DNA of 64,000 nt from Anaspis maculata. Its lineage: Eukaryota; Arthropoda; Insecta; Coleoptera; Scraptiidae. The position numbers and the translations under genes are program-made. Positions 10,739 through 20,003 of the stretch are shown piece by piece. Under the pieces are notes generated by a model that was not told where the DNA came from, made no database searches, and saw only the letters and a program-made list of their open reading frames with translations. The stretch spans positions 23,638,635 to 23,702,634 of the forward strand of contig OX421967.1 of assembly GCA_949128115.1 (NCBI GenBank), in the 5' to 3' direction. Position 1 is the stretch's first letter; every line of letters starts with the position of its first letter.

Positions 10739-11995
10739 GTGTTTTTATTTTATCACCTTGTTAAATTTGAATTTGTTTACATTATTTTAATTATGACTGA
10801 ATGCGGCAAATGCAAAGCAACTAAGAAGGATGCCCTTTTGGTTGGCTGCGAGGGAACTTGTCGGAAATGGTTCCACCATGTGTGTGCGGGGTTAACCGAG
10901 GCAAATTTCAGGTTTTTGAATAGCAACAAGTCAATTCTTTATATGTGTGAGTCCTGCAGACTGAGTTGCGACATTGTTGACAAGTCGGCTATAACAAGGA
11001 TTGTCGATGATAAGCTTAATTCCTTTAAAACTGAAATGGTTGCCCTGTTGTCTGACAAAATTGATGATTTTACGAACAAGATTAGTGACGAATTGCTGCG
11101 AAGGGACGACGCACAGGCTGCTTCTGTTTCCTCAAGGTTGGACTCGAGGTTGGATGAATTTGAGAAGTGTCTTGATGGCTCTGCTGCCGGTGGTCGTTTC
11201 GGGGGTGGCGCTGCCACATTTTCATCAGTGGTAAAGCAGAAGTCTTCTTTGGTTGTGCACCCAAAAAAGTCTGACCAACCGATTGGTGTGACCAAGTCTG
11301 AAGTGTTGCGGAAGGTAAACCCTGTTTCGACTAATATAGAATTTTCTAGTACTCACGAAACACGTGACGGTGGTCTGGTCATCAGGTGCGACAACATCAG
11401 TGATTCAAAGAAAATTATTGATATCGCTAGCGACAAATTGGGTGATAATTATGTTGTAAAGCCACTGTCGACGATAAATCCTCGCATAAAGGTTGTCGGT
11501 TTGTCGCAGAAGTTCGACGAGGAGTCGTTGTTGGGCTTTTTAAGCTCACAGAATAAATCCATACTTCCTGAGGGATCGGCCTGTCAGGTTGTATCGATTA
11601 AGCCATTGAGAAAGAACAACAAGGTGTTTCAGGCAGTGCTTCAGGTCGACGTGGGTGCATACTCCAGAATGATCCGCGAAGGGCATGTATTTGTGGGGTA
11701 CGACTATTGCCGCGTATTCGATGCCGTCGAGATTACGCGTTGTTTCAAGTGTTGCGGTTATCAGCACTTTGCTGACAGGTGTGCAAAGTCGGAGCCCTCA
11801 TGCCCGAGATGTGCGGGATCCCATAAGGTTGGGGAGTGCCAGTCCACCAGTATCAAGTGTGTTAATTGCGCCAATTCGAACAGCACCAGGAAGACACAAT
11901 ATCTTACCGATCATTGTGCCTGGGACACGGATAAATGTCCAATTTACCTTGATTCACTCTCCAAGTTCAAGTCAAATATATTTGGCCTGAAATAG
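10739..11995 (+). CDS. LINE ORF1 (PHD-like finger + CCHC knuckles)
   Basis: 418 codons if read from the first ATG. The second Met at 10793, opening MTECGKCK just before the first zinc ligand, is an equally likely start (400 residues). Residues about 22-75 hold a Cys4-His-Cys3 PHD-type finger (CGKC, CEGTC, WFHHVC, CESC). Residues 80-140 are charged and may coil. Near the C-terminus are knuckles CFKCCGYQHFADRC and CPRCAGSHKVGEC, then a third imperfect Cys cluster. Such gag-like proteins bind the element RNA to form the RNP. The ORF ends in a single TAG that shares its frame with ORF2 and is followed by CAATTA, so it may be the N-terminal half of a readthrough product. Confidence 0.88.
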   Translation: MFLFYHLVKFEFVYIILIMTECGKCKATKKDALLVGCEGTCRKWFHHVCAGLTEANFRFLNSNKSILYMCESCRLSCDIVDKSAITRIVDDKLNSFKTEMVALLSDKIDDFTNKISDELLRRDDAQAASVSSRLDSRLDEFEKCLDGSAAGGRFGGGAATFSSVVKQKSSLVVHPKKSDQPIGVTKSEVLRKVNPVSTNIEFSSTHETRDGGLVIRCDNISDSKKIIDIASDKLGDNYVVKPLSTINPRIKVVGLSQKFDEESLLGFLSSQNKSILPEGSACQVVSIKPLRKNNKVFQAVLQVDVGAYSRMIREGHVFVGYDYCRVFDAVEITRCFKCCGYQHFADRCAKSEPSCPRCAGSHKVGECQSTSIKCVNCANSNSTRKTQYLTDHCAWDTDKCPIYLDSLSKFKSNIFGLK

Positions 11996-12001
11996 CAATT
12001 A
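11993..12001 (+). promoter_or_regulatory. Candidate stop-codon readthrough signal (UAG CAA UUA)
   Basis: The ORF1 stop and the next two codons are TAG CAA TTA. This is an exact match to the UAG CAR YYA context that permits readthrough in tobacco mosaic virus and some other RNAs. ORF2 lies in the same frame, and the 19 codons between the stop and the first ORF2 ATG (11996-12052) are open. Function is inferred from sequence only. Confidence 0.6.
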
Positions 12002-12052
12002 CCCGAATCCAAGCCAGAAACGCCAAAGAAACTTAAGATCAGAAACATTAAC

Positions 12053-14896
12053 ATGTATTATCAGAATGTTAGGGGTTTAAGAACCAAGACTACTGAGCTG
12101 TCCAACTGCATCACAAGCTTGAGCTCATATGACATTTTTCTTTTCACCGAGACCTGGCTGCACGACGGCGTGATGGACGCCGAGCTTTTCGATCCTGAGC
12201 GTTACTCGGTGTTCAGGTGTGATCGCGATTCTGTGGCGACTGGGGCTTCTAGGGGTGGGGGTGTTCTCGTCGCGTGTGGCCATGATTTTCATGCCGAGGA
12301 GGTCGTTCTGAATCGTGCAGCGTTCGGTTTGAATTTTGTCGATCTGCTAATTGTGAAGGTAACAATCAATTATCAAGTACTATATCTCGCTCTTTTATAC
12401 GTACCCCCATCGGGTGCCACAGCAAGCACCTATGATAGTCTTATGGATTTGTTCATTTCACATCCCTTTCTCAATCACTCAAATCTTTTACTCATCGGTG
12501 ATTTCAATACTCCAAATTTCACTATGAACACAGGCGATTTAGCTTCACCACCTGTTCTGAGGTCTGTTTCTGGTTTAGCGGATTTTTACGAGATGGATCA
12601 GTACAATGGTGTTCTGAACGAGAGTGGTAAGTGCTTGGACCTGATTTTTTGCACGAGACCCTGCATTGTTAATAAAGCTGTGGATATAGTCCTCAAAGAA
12701 GACTCGCATCATCCGGCACTTTGTGTAGAATACGAGATTTCTGACCATTCCGTGAAATATGACTCCGGGTCGAGGGACTGCTCTTTTAATTTCAGAAAGG
12801 CTGATTTCATGTCGTTGTACGGCGAACTGCGCGATACCGACTGGTCTGCACTTGTCGGTGGAAATGACGTTGATGAGACGGTTTCAGTGTTCTACAGTAT
12901 TTTGTACTCGGCTCTCGATAAGCATGTTCCCAGGAAAAGAAGCAAATCCACTAGCGGATCCACGTCTGTGCGTCAGTACCCGAAATGGTACAATCATGAT
13001 CTGATTAAGAGAACGAAGTACAAAGAAAGGGTGAGACTGAGATTCAAGAGAACGCAATCTCAGAGTGACTTGAGAGAGTTTCAAAGGGTCAGGACTTCTC
13101 TAAACAGTGATATACAGAGAGCTCACAGACTTTACTCAAGGAATGTTGAGACTAACATCAGGCAGAATCCAAAACAATTCTGGTCATTTGTAAAATCCAA
13201 GCAGGGGGGTCATGGCATACCAACAGTCATGAAGTTTGGGGAGGGCTCAACTTCTAACTTGCAGCAGGTAGTCGATTCGTTTGCTGACTGTTTTTCTGAG
13301 TCTTTCGCTGCCTCCGGTAGCGGTTCTTTTGGTGCACCAGCCTCGCCCGATTATTTTCTGAATCACCTATCTATAAAGCGAATCGGCCAAGATGACATAA
13401 TGCGTGCCATTGCGAAGTTGAAAAATGGTTGCACAGCAGGTCCAGATCAGATACCCGCTTTTCTGATCAGAGATTGCCGCTGGATTCTTGTCAGTCCTTT
13501 GGAGACCATTTTCAATTTGATTCTCGAAACGTCCCATTTCCCCTCAATCTGGAAAACTTCTCGTCTGTGTCCCATATTCAAGAAAGGTAACAGGGCGGAG
13601 GTCTCGAACTACAGGCCCATTGCTCTTTTGAACAATTTTTCCAAGGTGTTTGAAACGATTTTGCATGGCCTCATATCTAGTCATGTATCTCACTCCGTCA
13701 CAGTTCATCAGCATGGTTTCATGAGGGCTCGTTCCACTGTGACCAATCTTGCAAACTTCACCCAATACCTCAGTGAAAAAATTGATGGTGGACAACAGGT
13801 TGATGCCATATATACTGATTTCTCGAAGGCATTTGACAGACTAGACCACGGCATCTTGCTCCGCAAATTGAGTTCTTATGGACTTTCTGACCCACTAATA
13901 TCCTTGTTTCGCTCCTATCTTTGTAACAGGTACCAATACGTCTACCTTAAGGGCTTCAGATCCCGCAGGTTTTTACAGGCTTCCGGAGTTCCTCAGGGTT
14001 CTGTGCTAGGTCCCTTACTTTTTATCCTTTTTATAAACGATATAGTTATGAACATCAATGCGAGGTACTTGCTTTATGCAGACGACTTGAAGGTTTTTAG
14101 TGTGGTGTCTTCCCTCGCAGACTGCGGGCGCCTGCAGGCAGATCTCAATACAATTGTTGCTTGGTGCAGTGAGAATGGCTTGCCGATCAATGTGAGTAAG
14201 TGCAGCGTTATGTCCTACAGCAGAAAACATGCAAACGTCGTTTTCGACTACACTTTGGGGGGAGAAATATTGCAGAGACCTCGGACGGTGAAGGACCTTG
14301 GGGTAGTTTTTGACGGCGGTCTATCCTTCAAGGAGCACATCAGTTATGTCTCGAGCTCGGCATACAAAAGTCTTGGCTTTGTGCTGAGAAACTCAAAGGC
14401 ATTTACCAACGTTGAAACACTGAAAGCCTTATATGTTTCTTTCGTCCGGTCCAAACTTGAATACGCCTCTCTTGTCTGGAGTCCGATTTATGACTCCTTC
14501 GTCAATGATTTGGAGAGAGTTCAGAGGAGGTTTTTGAAGGCGGCTTATTTTATACTGGACAACCAATACCCTCCACGTGGTTTTCCTCAGGAGATCATGT
14601 TGGAGCGGTTCAACCTGTCATCTTTGAAGTCTCGAAGAGTGTTCCAGTCAATCCATTTTCTTTTTGGTCTATTTAGCAACACGTTGGATTGCCCTGATTT
14701 TCTTGGTGCTGTGGGTCTCAGTGTTCCTCGGCTTTCCTCTAGATCACACAGTTTATTCCACCTTCCCACAGCTAGAACCAACATCCTAGTGGCATCTCCT
14801 CTCTATCAGATGATTGTCAATTACTCTGCTTATGAGAGCGAGGTTGATCTCTTCAACTGTTCTCTGTCCGACATAAGAGCGAAGGTTTTTTCCTAA
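12053..14896 (+). CDS. LINE ORF2: endonuclease-reverse transcriptase
   Basis: 947 codons from the ATG at 12053, uninterrupted. Residues 1-235 form an AP-like endonuclease that nicks the genomic target: QNVRGL with the metal-binding Asn, FTETWL, GDFN, and the catalytic SDH near residue 230. Residues about 470-760 form the reverse transcriptase: a KNGCTAGPDQIP segment, NYRPIALL, DFSKAFDRLDH, SGVPQGSVLGPLLF and the active-site YADD. The C-terminus has no RNase H signature. Charged residues typical of the first endonuclease strand (KLKIRNIN) lie upstream of this ATG in the same frame, which argues that translation may enter from ORF1. Used for target-primed reverse transcription. Confidence 0.92.
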   Translation: MYYQNVRGLRTKTTELSNCITSLSSYDIFLFTETWLHDGVMDAELFDPERYSVFRCDRDSVATGASRGGGVLVACGHDFHAEEVVLNRAAFGLNFVDLLIVKVTINYQVLYLALLYVPPSGATASTYDSLMDLFISHPFLNHSNLLLIGDFNTPNFTMNTGDLASPPVLRSVSGLADFYEMDQYNGVLNESGKCLDLIFCTRPCIVNKAVDIVLKEDSHHPALCVEYEISDHSVKYDSGSRDCSFNFRKADFMSLYGELRDTDWSALVGGNDVDETVSVFYSILYSALDKHVPRKRSKSTSGSTSVRQYPKWYNHDLIKRTKYKERVRLRFKRTQSQSDLREFQRVRTSLNSDIQRAHRLYSRNVETNIRQNPKQFWSFVKSKQGGHGIPTVMKFGEGSTSNLQQVVDSFADCFSESFAASGSGSFGAPASPDYFLNHLSIKRIGQDDIMRAIAKLKNGCTAGPDQIPAFLIRDCRWILVSPLETIFNLILETSHFPSIWKTSRLCPIFKKGNRAEVSNYRPIALLNNFSKVFETILHGLISSHVSHSVTVHQHGFMRARSTVTNLANFTQYLSEKIDGGQQVDAIYTDFSKAFDRLDHGILLRKLSSYGLSDPLISLFRSYLCNRYQYVYLKGFRSRRFLQASGVPQGSVLGPLLFILFINDIVMNINARYLLYADDLKVFSVVSSLADCGRLQADLNTIVAWCSENGLPINVSKCSVMSYSRKHANVVFDYTLGGEILQRPRTVKDLGVVFDGGLSFKEHISYVSSSAYKSLGFVLRNSKAFTNVETLKALYVSFVRSKLEYASLVWSPIYDSFVNDLERVQRRFLKAAYFILDNQYPPRGFPQEIMLERFNLSSLKSRRVFQSIHFLFGLFSNTLDCPDFLGAVGLSVPRLSSRSHSLFHLPTARTNILVASPLYQMIVNYSAYESEVDLFNCSLSDIRAKVFS

Positions 14897-14973
14897 GTAT
14901 GTACCCCCTCTCGGTTTTGTCTCTGGTATCCCTCACCCTTTAACTGGGCTTTTTTGCCTGTTGGGTGCAGTAC

Positions 14974-15003
<30 letters not shown>
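14974..15003 (+). repeat. (AAT)10 3' tail of the LINE
   Basis: Ten uninterrupted AAT triplets directly end the element after a 77-bp 3' UTR. A microsatellite tail rather than poly(A) is known in some LINE clades; it marks the 3' end of the insertion. Confidence 0.85.
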
Positions 15004-15004
<1 letters not shown>

Positions 15005-15299
15005 TTAAATGTTGAATGGTTAGGAGGTTATGTTCGTTGTTTGTTTACATTTCGATTATTGATTGACAGTTGCCATTGACAGTGACACTTCGTGCGTCAA
15101 AATTGAAATTACCGCGCTCTGCAGGTATGCGTTCTCATGTGTGCGCTGAAGTGATGTACGTGATGGTAAACGTGGATTGTTACAGAGAGCAGAGGATCAT
15201 ATACGGTTTTGTGCCAATAATTTTTTTTTGTCCTGCATCAACAACTAGGTTATTAGCAGGTTTTTGCCGTCGGGGTTTTTCCTTCAACGATAACAATGA

Positions 15300-15545
15300 G
15301 GACGATAACAACGAAGTAGGTACTGTAAGATTTGAATCTTTGGATCAGTGGGGGATTTATCAGTGGGGTTTTGTTTCGATGGCTTTCCCGTTTCATCCCT
15401 CTTCCCGGGGTATCACTGCACGATAGTAGATGCCCCAGTACTAAGAGACGCGTGAAAAAGTCCATCTGGCCCAGTGCGGATTTGAACCCGGGACCTTCGC
15501 TTTTGAAAGCGAGGCCGAGCTCACCGTGCTATCGACTGGGTTACC
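15300..15545 (-). repeat. tRNA-derived SINE (minus strand)
   Basis: Read on the minus strand from about 15545, the sequence has B-box-like GGTTCAAATCC and an A-box-like region TAGCACGGTGAGCTC at tRNA-like spacing, then an unrelated body. The anticodon stem TCGCT/AGCGA has a 6-nt loop and the T stem pairs badly, so this is not a functional tRNA. A TGACTCACCCTGTATA remnant of a foldback end follows near 15597. The 3' limit is approximate. Confidence 0.55.
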
Positions 15546-15998
15546 AAGAATATTATTTGGAAGGTTTTATGAGATAAATTGGATTTTCATACTTCATGAC
15601 TCACCCTGTATAATAAATAGAATTCTAGTACACACAAAGTACTTGTTTATTTTTCGTTCATAGTGTTGCAACTAACGCAACAGTCTAGGTACTAAAATCT
15701 TTTGAACGAACGAAAACTAAACTATGTAGAAGAGGTTCCGAAGGACTACCCTTTGACCCGCTTTGACCCTTCATATAACTTCGTAGATGTAAGCCGAAGA
15801 ATTTTCTTCCGACCTATTTGCGGTTCGTAGGTACCTACTGCCCAATGTTTTGATCCATCCCAATAAACTCTCCATTACTATTAATATTATTATATCATGT
15901 TGTTGACATCCAGAACGGAATAGGATGATTGCCAAGAAGCAAGGAGCACGACGCTAGGCGAAAATAGCTCAGTTTGCACTTGAACGCACTTGAAAAAC

Positions 15999-16340
15999 AT
16001 GGGTAAAGGCAACAAGGGTGGAAAAGGTGCCCAAGGGGCGCAAACTGACGTAAGTTTTCCTTCTACTTTCCTCATTTTCGCACATCCGCAATTTTTTTGG
16101 GGGACGACTAAATATTTCTTGTTTCATATTTGTAGAAAAAAGCACCTGCTGCTGCTACTGCTGCCGCTGCTCCCAAAGGTGGTGAAAAGGCGGCCACGAA
16201 AGAAGCCAAAGGTGGAAAGAAAGGTCAGTGTGTGTTACTTTTTCAACGAAATGATGTTTTCGATAACTATTTGATAGTTGTAGGGAAGCTAAAATTAATA
16301 TAATGATTTTGTTTATTATTTTTCAGGTGGAAAGAAGTGA
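15999..16340 (+). CDS. Small Lys/Gly/Ala-rich protein, 50 aa, three exons
   Basis: Exons 15999-16049, 16136-16223 and 16327-16340 join in frame with consensus sites: GAC|gtaagt, tttgtag|AAA, AAAG|gtcagt, tttttcag|GT. The product starts MGKGNKGGKGAQGAQTD, continues with an Ala-rich stretch, and ends GGKKGGKK. It is strongly basic, low-complexity and without a known domain; a nucleic-acid or ribosome-associated role is only a guess. The ATG has a good context (aaaacATGG). Introns are 86 and 103 bp, and an AATAAA follows at 16520. Being so repetitive it could be misread, but three clean splice junctions that preserve the frame argue for a real gene. Confidence 0.65.
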
Positions 16341-16519
16341 CGTAACGCTGTTGGGGTTTTGAATGTTTCAAAATTCGTCACACCAATTTAGTTTGTAAGA
16401 TTCTAATCGTAAATTATGTCAGGTGTCAGGTTCCCCAAGGCCTAAACTTTTTTGTTACTCTTGTTATTATATGTAAAATATTTTATAGGTAATAAGATTT
16501 ATGTAAGCAAAAAATATAA

Positions 16520-16525
16520 AATAAA
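16520..16525 (+). terminator. Polyadenylation signal of the 50-aa gene
   Basis: AATAAA about 180 bp after the stop codon, in an A-rich context. It is the best placed of the A-rich hexamers downstream. Confidence 0.5.
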
Positions 16526-16781
16526 TCCAAAAATTATTGCTGTTCTTTGAATCAAACAGAGCAAGAGTTAGAGCGAGAATGAAACATTTTGGAGTGCACA
16601 GTTGTTCAGATGCGTGAGTTTTGAGACAAAAGTTGATTTTCACTTAACGGTTCAATAAATGAAAAATTGGCTAGTGTCACCTCAAAACAATTGGTTTTTG
16701 CGAGGGTTTTTGAGAATGACGGATATATTTGACGATGGATGTCTCCATTTCAATTTTGGTGTTCTCACTAACCTAGAGTAA

Positions 16782-17265
16782 TGTTACGAGTTGCGAAGCT
16801 TAGTGCATTCGAGAACATACGCGTAGCGTAGGCTTTGACCCGTGGAACTAACCTGGAGACTTCAACATGCGAGTAAGACACATATGTCCATTTGGCGGAA
16901 GTGCCGGCTCCAGAGCACGCCGGAATTACACGCGAAGGTGATCGATCGTTTCGAGAGTGGTCGCGATCTACATGCCGCGGTCAATATGGAATTTTCTAGT
17001 GAATCGGTGAAAACTTCCAGAATAACAGTCGGAGGTATTATAAACACTGATGGACCGACTGACGGACGGAAATTACATTAGCGATCATTGATCAATCGGT
17101 AAATAAAAGATTTGCGGTTTTAAAGGCTTTGTTTATTCGCAATATATTTATTTAATCGTCCTCTTCCAAATTATTGGGAATTTATTTAAATAATTCAGGT
17201 GAACGGGTTATAAACTACGGCACAACAATACACAACGTAAGGGTCAATTGTTTCACGCTTGAATA
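16782..17265 (+). repeat. LTR-like dispersed repeat, copy 1
   Basis: Starts TGTTACGAG, as many Gypsy-type LTRs do, and contains a TATAAA at about 17037 and AATAAA at about 17102. The 5' part recurs at 63784-64000 and the 3' part in inverse orientation at about 31215-31420, so this is one dispersed family. I could not define the right end or a target duplication, hence only 'LTR-like'. Confidence 0.5.
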
Positions 17266-17300
17266 ATTGGGGAAAGGGGGGTTTTTTACTCTAGGTTACA

Positions 17301-17354
17301 GTGGTCAATTCTGTCGAATGCTTTAGAAAAGTCCGTGTATATGACATCTACCTG
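17301..17354 (-). pseudogene. LINE reverse-transcriptase fragment
   Basis: On the minus strand these 18 codons read QVDVIYTDFSKAFDRIDH, differing by two residues from residues 583-600 or so of the intact ORF2 in this window (QVDAIYTDFSKAFDRLDH). It is a short relic of the same or a closely related LINE. Outside these codons I could not follow the homology. Confidence 0.8.
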
Positions 17355-17706
17355 TGCCGCCCTGTCTGAGGTCTAAGCGCTCTGAACAGGGGCGGCGAAC
17401 CAGAGAGGCAAGAGGGTCCATGGCCCCCTCAATCCCAGCCTTGGGAGGGGGCTGCGTCTTTCACTGTTGCCTACGTCGAGCCCGTGAAAGCCCATCGAGA
17501 GTTTCGTATTGGCCGTGCATGACACAGAAGCTGAAATATCTGGTACGTATTCTGTTTCCTTCTTTGCAGCATGCACTTTGAGAGGTACAACAACCTGCAA
17601 TGAGCTATGTTGCACGCAGCTGTCGGCTAGCTGTCAAACGTTGACAGTTGTGAATGAAACGTCAATTGTCAAAAAAAAAAAGCAGTGAGAATAGAGTGGT
17701 TGTACC

Positions 17707-17763
17707 ATGGCGACGAATAAAGAAAGTGAGCCCATGTTCAAGTGCGAAAATGGAATGGTCAAC
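17707..17763 (+). CDS. Possible orphan first exon
   Basis: ATG in a strong context (taccATGG) opens 19 codons, MATNKESEPMFKCENGMVN, that run directly into a good donor, AAC|gtgagt. No downstream exon was found before the RMDN gene, so this could be the start of a gene continuing elsewhere, a relic, or chance. I do not recognise the peptide. Confidence 0.22.
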
Positions 17764-18278
17764 GTGAGTAAATCGCATTCCGCCGTACCTAGATCGACTC
17801 AAAATTGCATAAGGAAGATAATGGTGGTAGAATCGTTACCGCAAATGTGCGGCCTCGAGTCCCCTTTCTGACACGGTCGCACCGATTTTTCTTCATACTG
17901 AAATGAACTGCAAACCTTAAAGACAAAAAATCTCACGAGTTAACAAGTGTTAAAATTTGTGAACTTGGGAGGGTTCAAACTAGGTTGTAACGTAACTCCT
18001 TATTGATTAAAAAAAATACGTATGGAAAGTTCATTGCTTTGTGATCATTTCTATTTGAATAAAATTTTATTCAAACATACGGGGGGCTATCGTTGCATGG
18101 TTTAAGTAAGTATATCGATTTAATTTGGATAAAAAGAGATTTTAAACTAAAATCGTTATTAATTCATTTTTTGAAAATGATGTGTCTAATCAATAGATAG
18201 AAGTAGCACTTTTTTTTCATACGTATCATTTTCTCCCCTTTTAGATGCAATGCCGTTCCTAATACTCCAACCTTCAAC

Positions 18279-20003
18279 CAAGGCTGGGCAAAATACTTCG
18301 AATTATGTATTTAAATACAAAATACACGATCCAAGATAGTCTAAATACAAAATACAAACTACTTCTTGAAATGTCTCCAAAATAAAAAATGCGTATTTTG
18401 AAAAACCAAGAAATTCCAGAATACAAAATACAACCTAGGTATTTCAAAATACAAAATACATACGTATTTCAAAAATTTTGATGAAAAAACCGGGAAATGA
18501 AAGTATTTCAATGGAAGCACTCTATTGATTTAGTCGCAACAATAAGTAAATTATTACGAATTATAAAAAGAAAAATAAAACAAACATGAAGTAAAGGAAA
18601 CTTTATATGCAAATTTGCAAAATCGCAAATGTTGCTTCTATGGCGCGATGTGACGGAGAAAAAGTGTCCGCCCTGACCGGGACTCGAACCCGGGTCTTCC
18701 ATTTGCCGGGTGGATACTCTGACCACTAAGCTATCGAGGGAGACAACAGTTCCTCCGTCACATGCCCACATGAGAGCCGCCACAGTACTCCCCCTCCAGA
18801 GACGTCGTTCGTCTCGTATGTACCCCTGCGTTCGCCGTACTTATGGATCATTGACCGTTGTTCAGTACCCCCCACCTAGGGCGACGGATAGGACGTGGGT
18901 CGACGTAGGACAGGGAAGTGGCGGTGCTGTTTATTTGTTCGTTGCTTGCTTTGTATCTCTTTGCTTGAGTTGCATGTTGCGTGCGTGCTGCTTTTGTTCG
19001 GGGTCACCATTTATGGCGCGATGTGACGGAGAAAAAGTGTCCACCCTGACCGGGACTCGAACCCGGGTCTTCCATTTGCCGGATGGATACTCTGACCACT
19101 AAGCTATCGATGGAGACAACAGTTCCTCCGTCACATGCCCACATGAGAGCCACCACAGTACTTCCCCTCCAGAGACGTCGTTCGTCTCGTATGTACCCCT
19201 GCGTTCGCCGTACTTATGGATCATTGACCGTTGTTCAGTACCCCCCACCTAGGGCGACGGATAGGACGTGGGTGGACGTAGGACAGAGACTGCGGTGCTG
19301 TTTACTTGTTTGTTGCTTGCTTTGTACCTCTTTGCCTTCTGCATGTGCGTCGTTGCTTGCTTTGTACACCTGTTTGTTTGAGTAACTTGTTGCGTGCGTG
19401 TTGTTTTTGTTCGGGGTCACCATTTTTGGCGCGATGTGACGGAGAAAAAGTGTCTGCCCTGACCGGGACTCGAACACGGGTCTTCCATTTGTCGGATGGA
19501 TACTCTGACCACTAATCTATCGAGGGAGACAACAGTTCCTCCGTCACATGCCCACATGAGAGCCGCCACACTTCCTTTGAGGACAGCCAGCTTTTCCAAA
19601 ATATTGTCTGACATCCGACATGGGACCTCTCGTGGCTGACAGGATGCATTCACCAGTAAAACGTGAAAAAAGTAATCAAACTTATTGTCGATCCCAGATA
19701 GTGTGCGAACGCAAGAAATGGCAATGGGGTAAAGTTTAGTATCACCATTATTGTATTATACCAAAACAATCTCAGCCCAAACAGACTGCACAGCGTGGGA
19801 AACAAATGTATTTTGTATTTTAATCAAAATACTTTCCCGAAAAATGTATTTTAAATACAAAATACTATCTGCCTGAACTATTCCAAAATTCAAAATACAA
19901 ATACTTCCAAATCAAATGTATTTAAATACAAAATACAAGATACTGAAACGTATTTTGAAATACGTATTTCAAATCCTTGTATTTGAAATACCGCCCAGCC
20001 TTG
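18279..20003. mobile_element. hAT-like element carrying a tRNA-like array
   Basis: Perfect 11-bp terminal repeats CAAGGCTGGGC...GCCCAGCCTTG and an 8-bp target duplication CCTTCAAC (18271-18278, 20004-20011). Both subterminal regions (18290-18480 and 19805-19990) are a degenerate repeat of AAATACAAAATAC words facing inward. The centre holds two and a half copies of a unit with a tRNA-like segment. No transposase is encoded. Confidence 0.85.
18641..19570 (-). repeat. Tandem array of tRNA-like units
   Basis: Units 18641-19013, 19014-19426 and a partial 19427-19570 begin TGGCGCGATGTGACGGAG. Each holds a minus-strand tRNA-like segment (about 18669-18740, 19043-19113, 19456-19527) with a good T arm (CCGGG-TTCGAGT-CCCGG in the first two), a D-arm-like TAGCTTAGTGGTCAGAG and, in the second, an anticodon stem TCCAT/ATGGA. 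The loop lacks U33 and only about five of seven acceptor pairs form, so functional tRNAs are unlikely. Each tRNA-like segment is bracketed by inverted ATGTGACGGAG/CTCCGTCACAT. Confidence 0.8.

Larger units (their letters stand above)
10300..15003 (+). mobile_element. Non-LTR retrotransposon, apparently intact (Jockey/CR1 group)
   Basis: A two-ORF LINE: ORF1 with a PHD-like finger and zinc knuckles, ORF2 with an AP-type endonuclease and a YADD reverse transcriptase, a short 3' UTR and an (AAT)10 tail. Both ORFs are free of frameshifts and internal stops over more than 4 kb, and base composition is richer in GC than the surroundings, as expected of a young insertion. The 5' boundary is uncertain: the change in composition falls between 10.3 and 10.4 kb, and I found no convincing target duplication. 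Absence of RNase H and presence of a PHD finger fit the CR1/Jockey group; the exact clade needs a tree. Confidence 0.85.

Noticed and set aside
15467..15545. tRNA gene (anticodon region reading UCA)
   Set aside because: The anticodon loop is six bases and the T stem does not pair; it has a SINE-like body.
18669..18740. tRNA gene on the minus strand
   Set aside because: The T arm is good, but U33 is missing, the acceptor stem is imperfect and three diverged copies lie in tandem inside a transposon. Annotated as tRNA-like repeat.
18641..19570. CRISPR-like direct repeats
   Set aside because: Units are hundreds of bases long, tRNA-containing and inside a eukaryotic transposon; no short repeat-spacer pattern.
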